This document shows positions 11,270 to 24,500 of a stretch of DNA of 64,000 bases, one piece after another (position 1 is the first letter of the stretch; each line of letters begins with the position of its first letter). Origin of the DNA: Eucommia ulmoides (lineage: Eukaryota; Streptophyta; Magnoliopsida; Garryales; Eucommiaceae); the NCBI GenBank assembly GCA_016647705.1, contig CM028328.1, positions 37,734,501 to 37,798,500 on the forward strand. The letters are read 5' to 3'. Under the pieces are notes generated by a model. The model had not been told where the DNA came from, did not search any database, and worked only from the letters and a program-made list of their open reading frames with translations. The translations under genes were made by a program, and so were the position numbers.

Positions 11270-12301
11270 CCCTATTTATAATTCCAATGGATGAAAATCT
11301 CTTCAATCGAATAGTTGAATGGCTAAAATTTATTCCACATCTCCGCTAATAAATCTTTATTATGTGGAAATCCAGATATAATATCAGATTGTTTATTCCC
11401 TTTCCTGTAGTATAGATGAAGAGACATCTAATAGGATAATGTTTATTCACTTTCTTGTAGTATAGAGAAAAGAAGATGGTGATCATGGTCTTTTTCGCTA
11501 AGGAATAAGAAAAAACGATCATGACCAGTTTTAAAGCTAATGTAACTCAATTCGATTAGCATTAATGAGGTATCAACATGTATTTGCACATTTTTTATTA
11601 TTTAATGAACATGTACTTTTTTACCCACATTTGAGTCTTTAGCATGCAAATAAAGATTTTTGTTCGATGAATTTGTTTCCCTCCAATTGGTTTGTCGTCG
11701 GATGACTATGAACTCTACATGAAATTGCCAACATGCAATCGTCAGTCATGCCCGACTTCTTTTCTTCCAAACTGAACAAACACCCGGGCCTTTTTTACCC
11801 CACTTTTTCACCCAAGACAGGGAGATGGTAAGTGGTGATGGGTTTTGGGTCAAGGAGAGAATCGGAGAAAAACCTGATTATGCAGTTCATGAAATATAGT
11901 CAATGACAATTAACCCTATGTTTTCATTAATTTCATCAAATTCCTGCCAAAGAAAGACAGACCTCACACAAGGGGTTCCCATGCTATTAAATGATATGGA
12001 ATCTCCTATCTAAAACACTTCCGTTGCCAACGGTACTTCGGAAACTCACACCAAGGAACCACATACAAGAGATGGAGGAGACATCTGAAAGTATCCCAAC
12101 GTATAATGTTATTTCCGTTCAAAAAATCTTTCATGACATCTCAAACCATAGGTTTCCAAATCTGTCGCTGTGTGCCATCTTCAGGCTTGCAATTAAGATG
12201 TCCTCAACTAGAACCCTTTAAGAGGATGGATATTCAACAGTAGAGCGTTTTAGACACTCAGAAAAACACAGAAGCTTGGCCTTTTGAATGTCTCACTTAA
12301 T
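11270..12301. other. Rest of retrotransposon LTR and 3' flank of the chaperonin gene
   Basis: After the MULE the LTR upstream region continues for an unknown length. A 26-bp direct repeat (TTTATTCNCTTTCNTGTAGT) is seen near 11390 and 11442. The bases just left of 12302 must include the 3' untranslated region of the chaperonin gene. No polyadenylation site was assigned and no other gene seen. Confidence 0.5.
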
Positions 12302-12589
12302 TCAAGGACGTATTCCGGGAAGATAGGGAACACGTGGCTTGGGCCGCTTTATTTTATCCGCCAACACTGCCTGAGTCGTTAGAACTATACCGGCAACTGA
12401 AACAGCATTTTCAAGTGCACATCTTGCAACCCGACAAGGATCGATCACTCCAGCATCAAGAAGGTCCTCATATCGGTCATCCATTGCATTGTACCCAATT
12501 CGCCACTCACAATCCTTAATCTTCTCCACAACTACATCCCCATCCATTCCTGAATTGGCTGCAATTAATTTCGAAGGTGCCAGAAGTGC
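12302..12589 (-). CDS. CPN60A2: CPN60A2 coding exon 9 (C-terminus)
   Basis: It starts [14 protein letters not shown], passes through [20 protein letters not shown] and [11 protein letters not shown], and ends in a Pro/Lys-rich tail with TGA at 12302. The tail lacks the GGM repeat of bacterial GroEL, as in plastid alpha subunits. Confidence 0.94.
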   Translation of the reverse strand, partial: ALLAPSKLIAANSGMDGDVVVEKIKDCEWRIGYNAMDDRYEDLLDAGVIDPCRVARCALENAVSVAGIVLTTQAVLADKIKRPKPRVPYLPGIRP

Positions 12590-15500
12590 CTAAAATTTTA
12601 TAGCAAAATAAATTAGAAAAAAAACCAATATAGCATTCAACAAGGATCACAAATTCAAGAAGAACTATTTCACGAAATTTAGCTTCTTTACATGATGCTC
12701 CACAAACTCGGAAAGCTGAGATATTTTGACAAGGTAAACATCATTGTATTTGACAAAACACAGGAAGCATCAGCCTACTTCCGCATACAACAACACGGGT
12801 AGACGTGACAATTGAACAGATTGGGTTCAACGAGTACCAGGTTGAAACACAAATGGTTTTATTATCAAAATCCACCCATTTATTAAACAAGTCTAAATGA
12901 GCGCATCTGTTCAAAGTGGTTCATCAAATGAGATTATAAATTTTGAGGGAACAAATATTCGAGCAGCTGCATGCGTGCGCACAACACAAACATTTACAGA
13001 ACAAACAATGCATTCACAACAAACACAGATACCAACACACAACACAAACATAAACACCACATACAGACACACAAAAGAAAGGCCGATTACATGTCCCTCT
13101 TAACATGTTTTATTTTATAATTTTTGTTTATCTGAACTTTCCTATATTTTTAAAATGTTATCTTTACATCTCCGTAAATTTTTCCCTAACAGGATACCTG
13201 TTTCTCAACAATAACAATACCAATAGAGACAATAATACAAAAAGAGGACAATCTAGTATCATACCATTGCCACAATATCAGCACCAATATGCTCATCCGA
13301 ATTTTCCAGTAACTTCTTTACAATGGGAATCTTTTCTGATAGGTGTACATAAGCAGCTCCACCACCGGGTACTATACCTTCACCCATGGCAGCAAATGTG
13401 GCATTTTTAGCATCCTCTATTCTTAGCTTCCGGTCTTCAAGTTCCGTCTCTGTATGTGCTCCAACCTAACCACATGGACGTTGATAAACAGAGTAATTTA
13501 TTTTATCAAGAGTTATTCTAGCAACAAACTATTCAAGACATCTCAAATCCAAATTCAATACTACCTCAGGAGTACCTAACCTAAGATGGCATTAAAAGTT
13601 ATTTCTTTGATCAAGAGTTATTCAAATAACAAGCTATTCAATGTCAAAAAAGGGAGACTTCTCAATCCAAATATAATACTATCTTAGGATTATCTAAACA
13701 AAACCTATAGAAATAGATTAAGGATTTTTTCACCATGAACCCACTTTCAAGTATTTATTTCACATAAACACCACGGCCCAAGCCCATCAATGAAAAACCC
13801 AGTAACTATTTTTTCTTTACAAAATTATTTTAAATTTTGTTATCTCCTATTTTTAGCGTAAGAGAAAACTAATATTTCCTTTCATATGCAGCAAGAAGCA
13901 TATAGATGATATGCCGATGTTTTGTTAAAATCGACTATCTTGCAAAATTGATGGGATTTTCTAAACAAAAAATACAGAGGGTTATAATGTGGTTATAATT
14001 TTCTTTACAAAATTATTTTAAATTTTGTTATCTCCTATTTTTAGCATAAGAGAAAACTAATATTTCCTTTCATATGCAGCAAGAAGCATATAGATGATAC
14101 GCCGATGTTTTGTTAAAATGGACTATCTTGCAAAATTGATGGGATTTTCTAAACAAAAAATACAGAGGGTTATAATGTGGTAAACTAGCGGGCCTATGGG
14201 GTCCATACTAATTTACCCATAGATTAATTAATTCCTTTATTTAAGAAGCCTCGTTGAGGCAATATGGCCCTTAACAATTTTAGAATGAGAGGGCAAGGAA
14301 TTTCACGCTCCATAGTGTAAGCATTGAAGCATAGTGCTCAAGCCTTTTCAAATTTTTTAGGGTTTTTAATACTTTGCACCCCTGGAGTTTGGCCATTATC
14401 TCACATTAGTCCCCATAGTTTTGATTTAAACACATAAAACCTCAAAGAAATTGTTCCAATCTAGTCCAATTGACTAACACCATTAATGTTTTGCATGAAA
14501 ATAAGGTCACATGCAATGCACGTGACTTCATTTGAGAGCCAAAATTGCCATTGTGTTAAAGATAACTAAAGGGGCCAAATTAAGATAACTTTATGGGAGC
14601 AAAGTATGAAATTCCAACTTTAATACTTCCTCCTCTTACTCTCCTTCCCCTAAACTTGAGGTCGCCAGCAACGACATCAACCTCAGCGTCAGAGATCTTA
14701 AATTATTTTTCACCTCCCTCCCTCCCTCCACCCACTGCCCCCTCCCTCCCTCACCATGAATTTGGATGATGGGTTTCATAGGTAAGTTCTTGTAATCTAT
14801 GGGTTCTGAAATATATACACGGAAAAAATTGGAAGTCATCAGCAATCTATGGCTTAACCAGAGAACAGAGGAAGTTGAGAGAGAAAATTCAATGAAATAG
14901 CTCCCTTCTGTTCGGTCTTACCATCCTATGCTAAACCATGAAATAAATGTGTGCATATTCTAAACTATTAAAGATATGTGCATAATAGTTTGTTAACTTC
15001 CCATCTCACAGGCCACGAATCGAGAGGAAGATCTCGCATTTTTTGCGGTTGAGGAAGACGGTGTAGCACGTGGAGCAGACCTGGGTTTTCTCAGGTGGTG
15101 CGCTTGACATGCCAGTCTGGGTTGATGCAGTAGCCAGCGGAAGCAAACTGGGGGTTGCGGAGGCCGGTTTTTTAGAAGGCGAGGATGTCACAGCAAACAA
15201 GGGGGGAAGACCACAGCAAACGAGGGGAAAACCCAATTGAAATAAATTTGGATTTGTGACACTTTGTACCCCATAGGTGTTATTGTTATTTCAATGGATC
15301 CTTGTATTTCAACACAACCACAATTTCGCCTCCCAAAAAGAGGCATATGTCTCACACATCATTTTTCTATTCCAATTAGTAAGGGTATTAGACAATTGAT
15401 CGGAATTGGCCCGATATCAAAACTTTGACATTGTATGTGCTCAAATTAAAACTATAGACAATCAAGTAAAACAAAGGCCAAACTTAAGGTGTGCGAAGTG

Positions 15501-18500
15501 TCAAAACCATTTCTTTTAATATAGATCCAAGATTAATTCAAAATGGTAATGAGGTCTCCTAATAATGAATACTTTTGCATAACCTTTGCAAAAGAAGTAA
15601 CTTGGGTAAAAAACATTACGTTGTGTAAACATCAAACATTGACCTAGTTGTAACAATCAAACAGAAAGTGTAAATACAGGTTTCAGTCTAACAGCAGTAG
15701 CATGCAAAATACATATCCAAAAGGATACACCGTAAACTGGCAAATAACTATGAACATTAAATTATAACTAGTCACAAATTGAAGCCAGCAAGTATAAGAC
15801 GGAAGCATAATTACATTTAATAAAGCACAAGTTTAGTGCGAGTTTGGTGAAAACACCTTCACAACTTTCAGTTCTATTGCCGGAGGGAAGTGTTTTCTTT
15901 CATCATTTTTGGTAAACACATGCGTGAAGAAGATAATTCATTCATACATCTATATGGTTAGTTTTGATTTCCTCTTTATCAGTTGGATAAGGGCTCCAAC
16001 TAAATTTTCCTTTCATGGGAAAGCCTACAAATATAAAAGTACGGAAGTTATTTAGACCTCAGGGAACTCTAGAGCAAAAAAGTGCACATCATAGAGGGAC
16101 AGCCTTCCCTATGTTCATTGAGGCATTGATGGGGATCTAAGGCCACCGCTTCGAACTTATGTACGGCGAAGGCGGAAAAATCATTAGTCCTTTTTCCTGT
16201 GGTAATTAATTATATTTATAGCTAATAATGTAGTCGTTATCCTTATTTTGTCAAGTAGCCGTTATTCTTATTTTGGCAAGTCACTGTTAAAGTAGCCGTT
16301 ATTATTTGTCTATATAATGAGACTTTATTGTAATAGAAAGACACATTTGATTAATTGATTATTGTTATGAGGTGTATCATTACAACACCTATAGATTCTG
16401 ACGCCTGGAAACGTACCAGTATCTTTCACACTTATGTCAAGTGTGGGGATAGAGTTTGTAAGTTGGTTATCGATGGAGGAAGCTCAATGAATGTCGTATC
16501 GAAGTCCGTTGTTACTAGGTTAAAGCTCAAAACTAACCCACATCCTCACCCCTATAGAGGTGCCTGGGTAGATAAGACTTCCTTACCTATTTCTGAGACT
16601 TGTTTAGTAAATCAAGATGGATGACTACTCCACACAAATTTTATGTGATGTTTTACCCATGAATGTTGCTCATGTTCTCTTAGGTTGTCCATAACTCTAT
16701 GACGTGGACACGAAAAACTTTGGTAGGGGCAATACTTATGTCTTTCAACATGCTGGCAAAAACATCATCTTAAAACCAGCCAAACCCAACCCAAAAGAAA
16801 GTCAAACAAAGAATGAGTCTTCTTCTCAAAAAAACTATAAGAATGAACTACATATCTTATCTCGTCAGAAGTTTGAGCATGAGAGTAAAACTCGGGTGTC
16901 CTATTGGCATTAGCAGGAAAAAGAAAAATCTACTTTCTTACTGAGACAAGTGTCGATCTCCCGGAAGAGATCACCATCTTGTTTGGGGAGTTCAGCGACG
17001 TGACACCCGAAGAGCTACCTGAAGAATTACCACCTATAAGGGACATTCAACATGCCATCGACCTAGTACCAGGATCTCAATTGCCAAATGTCCCGCATTA
17101 TAGGTTGAATCCCAAAGAACGGGCAAAAATGAATAGGCAGGTAGACGAACTCCTCGCAAAAGGTTGAATTCAACCTAGCCTTAGCCCTTGTGTAGTTCCT
17201 GCTTTGTTGACTCTCAAAAAGGATGGCTCTCAGAGAATGTGTGTGGATAGTCGAGCCATTAATAGGATCATGATTAAGTACCGATTTCCTATCCCTAGAC
17301 TTGATGACTTACTAGACCAGATAGCAGGGTCCAAATGGTACACAAAAATTGACTTGCATAGTCGGTACCATCAAATTCGTATCCGACCTGGGGACGAATA
17401 GAAGACTGCCTTTAAAACCCAAGAAGGCTTGTATGTATGGTTAGTTATGCCATTTGGATTCTCGAATGCGCCTAGCACCTTTATAAGAGTTATAAACTGA
17501 GATTTTACGACCTTTCATTGGGAAATTTCTAGTGGTATACTTTGATGACATCCTGATTTACAGTACATCTAGGAATAAGCACTTAAGCCATATCCGCTTG
17601 GTTCTTGAGACTCTTAGGACTGCCAAATTGTACGTCAATCTCAAAAAATGTTCCTTTATGCAGCCTCAAGTACTTTTCTTAGGATTCATCGTGTCTGCTC
17701 ATGGTATCGCTGCTGACCCTGAAAAGGCCAAAGCCATTAGGGAGTGGCCAGAACCTAAATCTATTACCGATGTTCATAGTTTCCTTGGACTAGCCCCTTT
17801 CTATCGACGCTTTATTAAAGGCTTTAGCACTCTCATGGCCCCAATGATGGATTGTACGAAGAAGGGAGAATTTAAGTGGACTAAAGCGGTTCTTCGAGCC
17901 TTCCATGTCATTAAAGACAAGATGACTAAGACACCCGTCTTAAGACACCCTGACTTTTCTAAAGTCTTTGAGGTTGCTTGTGATGTGCCTGGCATTAGAA
18001 TCGGGGGCGTGTTGAGTCAAGAAGGCCACTCGATAGCTTATTTCGGCAAAAAACTTAATGACGCCAAACAAAGATACTCTACTTATGCTAAAGAGTTTTA
18101 CACTGTTGTACAAGCTTTTTGACACTGGAGATACGATCTATTACCCCAAGAGTTTATTTTGTATTCCTACCATCAAGCACTTAGATATCTTCAATCCCAG
18201 AAAAAGCTTAGTGCTAAACATGCGGGGTGCGTAGAGTTCCTCCAGGAATATACGTTTGTCCTTAATCATAGACCTGATGCCGAGAACAAGCCTGCGGATG
18301 CCCTTAGTCGAGTTTGTATGGTTTTACAGTCAATGAATGCCCATGTTGTCGGTTTTGAAAGAATGAAAGATGAGTATTCTACTTGCCCTGATTTTGGTGT
18401 CATTTTTCACGATATCTCATAGGGCTTGCGACTTAACCATCTTGATTACGTCATTCGCGATGGTTGTTTCGCGGTACTACCTTGTGCATCCCTCGCATAT

Positions 18501-21500
18501 CTCTTCGTGACTTTTTTGTATGGGAATTACACGTTGGGGGGCTCGCGGGACACTTTGGTTGCGACAAAACCATTGATTTGGTGGAGGATAGATTTTATTG
18601 GCCTAGCTTGAAGAAGGATGTCTCCAATATTGTGTCGCGGTGTCGAACTTGCCAACTAGCCAAGGCTAGGAAAAATAACACAGGCATGTATACCCCTTTG
18701 CCTATTCCTCACATGCCATGGAAGGATTTAAGCATGGACTTTATCCTTGGACTACCTCGGATAGTTCGATGTCATGATTCAGTGATGGTTGTCGTGGATA
18801 GATTTTCTAAAATGACCCCTTTTATCCCTTGCAACAAGTCGATTGACGCGTCACACGTGGCCAAATTGTGTTTTAGAGAAGTTGTACGATTACATGGATT
18901 ACCAACTTTTATTGTGTCAAATCGGGATGTTAAGTTTGTCAGTTATTTTTGGAAGACACTTTGGAAGCTTTTTGGTACCACTCTAAAATTCTCATCAACT
19001 TTTCACCCCCAAACTGATGGGCAAACTGAGGTCGTCAATTGTAGTCTAGGTAATTTGTTTCGTTGTCTAGTGGGTGATAAGTTGGGTAGTTGGGATTTAT
19101 TGTTGCCTACTGTGGAGTTTGCTTATAATAATTCGATCAATCGCTCCACTGGCAAAAGCCCTTTTTAGATTGTGCATGGGTTCTCCCCCTGCCAACCTTA
19201 TTCCCTTACTCCCTGATTGTCGCCTTTCTGAGACTGCTGAATCATTTGCCCAACATATTCGTGATCTTCATGCTAACAATAGGCACAAGATGGCTATGAA
19301 TAATGAAAACTACAAGCTTGTTGCTGATTTGCACCGTAGGAATGTAGAATTTAAGGAGCGTGAATATGTAATGGTTCGAGTTCACCCTAAACAATACCCA
19401 AAACACTCTTTTAAGAAACTGCATGCTAGAGCTACAGGGCCACACCGTATTCTTCGTAGACTTGGACTTAATGCTTATTTACTAAATCCCATTTTCAATG
19501 TGGAAGACTTGCTACCTTATCGAGGCACATTCGAGCCTCCTATTTTTTGTACAGATACTCTTCCTGCGACAGATGTTAATTCGCCGGCACCAACACCAAA
19601 GCTACCCCGTCTGCCACCATATAGAAATGATAAAATTGAAGAGGTGTTAGAAGACGAAATCATTGACTCGTCACAAGGTGGATATCAGTGGTATCTTGTT
19701 AAATGGAATGGTCAAACACTCTCAGATGCTACGTGGATTCTAGACGAGGAGTTCAAGTAACTTGCACCTGACCTCTTGGAGCAGTTCCATTCTTATAACT
19801 CTCCGGAGGCGAGTTCTTTTCAACCGGGGAGAATTGATGGGGATCTAAGGCCACTGCTTCAAACTTATGTACGACGATGGCGGAAAAATCATTAGTCCTT
19901 TTTTCTATAGTAGTTAATTATATTTATAGCTAATAAAGTAGCCGTTATCCATATTTTGTCAAGTAACCGTTAAAGTAACAATTATTCTTATTTTGGCAAA
20001 TAGTTGTTAAAGTAGCCGTTATTGTTTGCCTATATAATGAGGTTTTATTGTAATAGAAAGACACATTTGATTAATTGATTATTGAATTATTTGAACAAGA
20101 ATATCTTTTTTTATTATTAGTTTTTATGTTATTTTTTTTCAATTGGCCTCCTTCATCAGGCATTTATTGATAGCCATGAGATAATTCATCCATATGTATA
20201 GGGCTAGATTGAAATGAGCACTTTGACTTATCTCAATCTCAGTTGGACAAGGGCTCCAACTAAATTTCCTTTCAAATGTAAGCCTAAAATATAAAAGCAC
20301 AGAAGTTATTTACGCCTCAAGAAACTCAAGAACGCAAAAGTACACATTGGAGAGACTATTGCCTTCCCTATATTCATTGAGGCATTTGGTGATAGCCATA
20401 ACTCGAGGCAGACCCTGTGGCAAGGCCAAACTTTTTCCTTTTAAACCAATTTTCCAACAGAATATATTGCCTTAAGAAACAAGCTGCAAGAATTACACTA
20501 CAAAATAAAAATAAAAATAAAAATAAAACATGGAATTATTAAATGTGCATTTCCTGCAAACCTTAATTATAGCCACGCCACCACATAAATTTGCGATCCT
20601 TTGAGAAAGCTTTCTTTTCCTGTTTTCATTATCTATTTCAGCAAGTTCCTTCTTCATCTGTAATATTCTTGCTTGAACCTCAGCTTTAGTACAAGGGTCA
20701 GCAACAATAGTAGTAGATTTACTTGTAATGGTCACTTTTTGTGCAATCCCCAGCTGATCCGAGGTTGCCATATCAAGGGTCAGGCCCAACTCTCCAGAGA
20801 GAAAATCAGCACCTGATTATAGTAAAATTTATGTTAGAAATATCAAAATGGTATAAACACATTCATCCGTATTACCTGAATATTGTCTCAGGACACAATC
20901 TACATTTAAAAAAAAAAAAAATCCAATCTGGGCATCCAAATGCAGAAATGATCTCGAACTCATTAAGAAATGAATGAATTAGGTATTCCACCTTCCTTTC
21001 ACACAAACAAGGACATTATATTCAAGATCGCATGGAAATGGGATAACGTGACTGTTGCAGAAACAAAAGAGTAGTTGTCTAGTGAGCATGTGCTTGTGGA
21101 TTGGTAAATTGATTTTTATTTTTTTTGGGTATTCTCATAAGAAAAACATAAGCTTAATGTGGGGGAAACTCCGGTTGGACCAGTTCTACTGCTAGAGCAA
21201 AGGTGAATGGTCAATTATCTTTAAAGTTGTTCCGAAAGCCCTAGAACTACGGGAAGAAAGATCGAAAAGCTTCAGACAAGGGGCCAAAATTTGAGAAGGG
21301 AACTCTGTTTTAATCGAGAGGTCATGCCATGGCTACGTCAAGCTTGTGAGGATATCTGCAAAGGGAAGAAGAGCAGGGTGCAAGCGATTCAGAAGAAGGT
21401 TGAACCTGTGCCTGTTGTTTCTGTTCTTTGGGCTGTTTCTAGGTACATGATGGTTGAAGAAAGATCCAACAACCAATCGGTTCTTTGTGGAATTCCAAGA

Positions 21501-24500
21501 AATCAAGTCAAACAAGGGATGGCTTGAGGCAGCGAGAAAGCTATGTGAGATGTGTGAGGCAACAAAGAGACTAGTACTGTCTTCTGAAGTCAGCTCCAGT
21601 GAACATGGCGGAGAGGAACGATCACTTTTTGCAAGGGTAGCGCTGTTAGACCAGTGGCTGGAGTAGGTGGCATCAGTTTCGTGGGAGGAGGATTCGATTT
21701 AAGCAGAAAACGTTCTTATCCATCAAGAGGCGTGTTGGAGGCAAAAATCTAGGGAGATGCCTATTGGAAGGTGATGAGGCTCTAGCTATTTCCATCGTGC
21801 TGCAGTAGGGCATAAGGGAAAGAACTTTTGGCCTCTCTTCTTGCAAACAGAGAGTCGGTTCAGGAAGAGAATGCGGGAGAGTAGATTGTCCGCATGATCA
21901 GTAGGCTGTAGGCCTTATGCAAAGTCGTGATCCATAGACCATCCTTGGAGGATCTTGTGTTTAGGAGCTCTGTCGATGGAGTACAGAACTTGGAGGAGCT
22001 TTTGGAAGATGAATTGCAGGTGACAAGTTGTCAGGGCCCAATGGTTTCACTAGGGGTTCGTTTCGCCACTGCTGGGATATGATCAGGGGAGATGCTTTTG
22101 TGTTCAAGCAGAGTGTCACGAGCCAAGCCTTTTGAGGTTGAAAAACGGACCGCGCGGCGCTAACTAGGGGATCACCTAGTTGCAAGCCTAAAGATCAGAG
22201 GATCTTGAATAGCGGAAGCGGTTTTAATAGCAATGAGTTTCATTACAACAACACATGCCAGTAATGTAGTAAAGAATACAATTACAATAACAACAACTGT
22301 ATTAATATCAAAGGTTACAAGATGTGAAATGTCTTCCCACATAGTACTTTAAGCAAAAAAATACAAGTGACCACAATAGACATCATTATGTTCGAGGAGA
22401 CATAATGGGGTCTTCTTACAAGAAATGAATTAAATAAACTAAACTAAGCTAAATTAGTCTAAAAAACAAATGAAAAGGGTCACGGACAAGCAGCCATATG
22501 CAAGAACAAGCACTCGACAAGCTAAGACCGTGAAGTACCCCCCCACTTGAGCAGTCGACATCCTCGTAGACTTCTTCTAATGATACTCCTCATTTTGTCT
22601 GCGGTTGTTGTGTCATTTGCTTTCTTCCGGATAGGTTGACTTTATAAAGCTTATCTACTAAATGAGGGTACAGTGGCTAGTCTGCGACAATCTCACTAAA
22701 GCCCAAATTGACATCAAAGTACTTCTGCAGATTGAAGCAAGAATCAATACTCTTCGGAACATTCCACAACTGAGTATCATGCTTGAGAAACTATGCGGCG
22801 GTGTCTCTGGAATAGCGAAATTGAAGTGATGGAGATAAGGTTGTAGAACTCAAAGCTTTATCCATCACGACAACGATTGTACCTTTGTTCCCAAAAACTC
22901 TAACCCTCGGTACACAAAGTCGATACCTCCGTCTTTCTGGATATAGTCCCACCAAAAGCAAGTGGGTCTTTGCACCATTGGCTAACATAAAAGCGGATTG
23001 GCTCAATGGGAACTTGATATCTGTAGATTTTTTCCCGTCCAGATGAGGGGGAAACTCCTTTGGATATTCTCTTGGAGAAGCAATTTGAGCATAGTCAAAC
23101 AACCCTTTTGCTAAAATCAAAGGTGGCATTTGTGGGTTAGTCTCTCCCCCATTAAGCACTAGAAGGTCGTCTTGATGTTCCTCCATCTCAAGCTGCAGAG
23201 CCAAAACGGATCTGTCTTCAATCGAATAATGCGTTGTTGGAATGACACACGATCGATCTCCCATCATACAAAGCGAATCTGCAAAAAGCATTGAGACCGC
23301 CTTGGTGTCCATAAAGAATTACATTCCCAATATCACTTGAAAATCATCCATAGGAACAATGGTGAAGTTGAGGAACCCATCCCACGGAGCAATCCTCATA
23401 TATACCGTGTTGGCGACTCCAACCACGGGACACAATTCAGAATTCACAGCCTTCAATCACCCTAAGTACTTCTCAATACGTAAGCCCAACCGATTAGCTT
23501 CCTTATCGGACATAAAATTGTGTAACACCAATGTCAACTAAAGCACAAGAATTCTACCCATTAATTCGAAGATCTACGTATTACTGCTTCATAGCATTCA
23601 ACAAACGAATTGTACCCATTTGATGGGCATCAAACTCATCTCAAGTTTCCTCCTCCTGCTCTACGATATCCTTTCCTTGATGTTCCTTTTCTTCTTGAAT
23701 CTATGCTTGGAGCGCGAACAAAGCGTATTTGAGTGGACAATCGGGTACATCATGATTCTTGTTACACAAAAAGCAAAGAGTTGGGTTTTTATGGGCATGT
23801 CTGCCCCAGTGAGGCTTTTGGTTTGTCAAACCAAATGATACCCCTAAGTTGCTGAATGATTGGCCAGATTTTGAATGATGGCCTCGGCGTGGAGTCCTAA
23901 GAGGACTCCTTGAAGCAGAATTTGAGTTGGAGTTGCTCCAATGTCTTGGCGGGGCTTCCCCGAGATGATTAACCTCCACTTCCATCATTATGGGAGACAT
24001 CTTGTCCTTCCTTCTTAGTGGTAGGTTCAGGAGAGTAATCAGTTACTCTTTCTGTCGCAGCAATGGCAGCAGAGAAATCACTAGGACGTTGTCTCCGTAT
24101 TTCCTGACGTGCTCAATCTTTTAAGCCAAAACAACTTATCCTCTTGGGACATTACACGAATATCCAACATGAGAGCCATAAATTTCTTGACATAGTCTCG
24201 GACGTGTTCGGTCTGTTTAAGCTCTCTAAATTGTCGTCGAGCTGTGTACTCGACGTTTTCCAGAAGGAATTGTACTTTGAGTTCACCCTTAAGGCCTTCC
24301 CAGGTATTGATAGTGTAGCGTCCCATTAGGATGTCTGCAAATTTTGTTCGCCACCATAATTTAGCATCACCGCTAAGATACATGGAAGTTGGTGTCACCT
24401 TTTCTTCCTCGGAGGTTACTCGGGTGACTCGAAAATATTGCTCCATATCAAAGAGGAAGTTATCAAGCTCCTTGGCGTCTCTCACACCACCATAGGATTG

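Larger units (their letters stand above)
5502..11970 (-). mobile_element. Del/Tekay-like Ty3/gypsy chromovirus, 5' part, decayed
   Basis: Minus-strand LTR retrotransposon: LTR from 7683 rightwards, initiator-Met-type primer binding site at 7661-7677, then gag, protease and the start of reverse transcriptase running leftwards to 5502, where the Ogre-like element cuts it. The order gag - CCHC - aspartic protease - FPDMFPEEL linker - RT, and two adjacent zinc knuckles, fit Del/Tekay chromoviruses. The frame has several stops and a shift between gag and protease. The right LTR edge was not found; 11970 is only a guess because the partner LTR is outside the window. Confidence 0.7.
7683..11970 (-). 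repeat. 5' LTR of the Del/Tekay-like element, split by a MULE
   Basis: It begins on the plus strand with TGTCACACCCTACCCC, so the minus strand ends GGTGTGACA. It holds an (ACAT)n microsatellite (about 7762-7818), an A-run (8683-8709) and a CA-rich stretch (9310-9640). A minus-strand TATAAATA box lies at 11273-11280, and the MULE at 9755-11260 sits immediately downstream of it. The right edge is uncertain: no terminal CA with matching flank could be assigned, so the host/LTR boundary lies somewhere between about 11400 and 12000. Confidence 0.5.
16127..20158 (+). mobile_element. Chromodomain-containing Ty3/gypsy element, gag deleted
   Basis: Plus-strand element in CPN60A2 intron 7 with 5-bp target duplications GGCAT at 16122-16126 and 20159-20163. 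The 3' LTR is 19835-20158 and the 5' LTR is shortened (16127-16364). Its last roughly 75 bases, the primer site and nearly all of gag are missing, so protease follows almost directly. Protease, RT, RNase H, integrase and a C-terminal chromodomain are recognisable but interrupted. Small LTRs and a chromodomain fit the Reina or Galadriel groups; I cannot separate them. Confidence 0.88.

Noticed and set aside
11380-11475. CACTA transposon ends (minus-strand TACTACAAGAAAG)
   Set aside because: Two short direct repeats only, no inverted partner, no 3-bp duplication; probably repeated LTR sequence.
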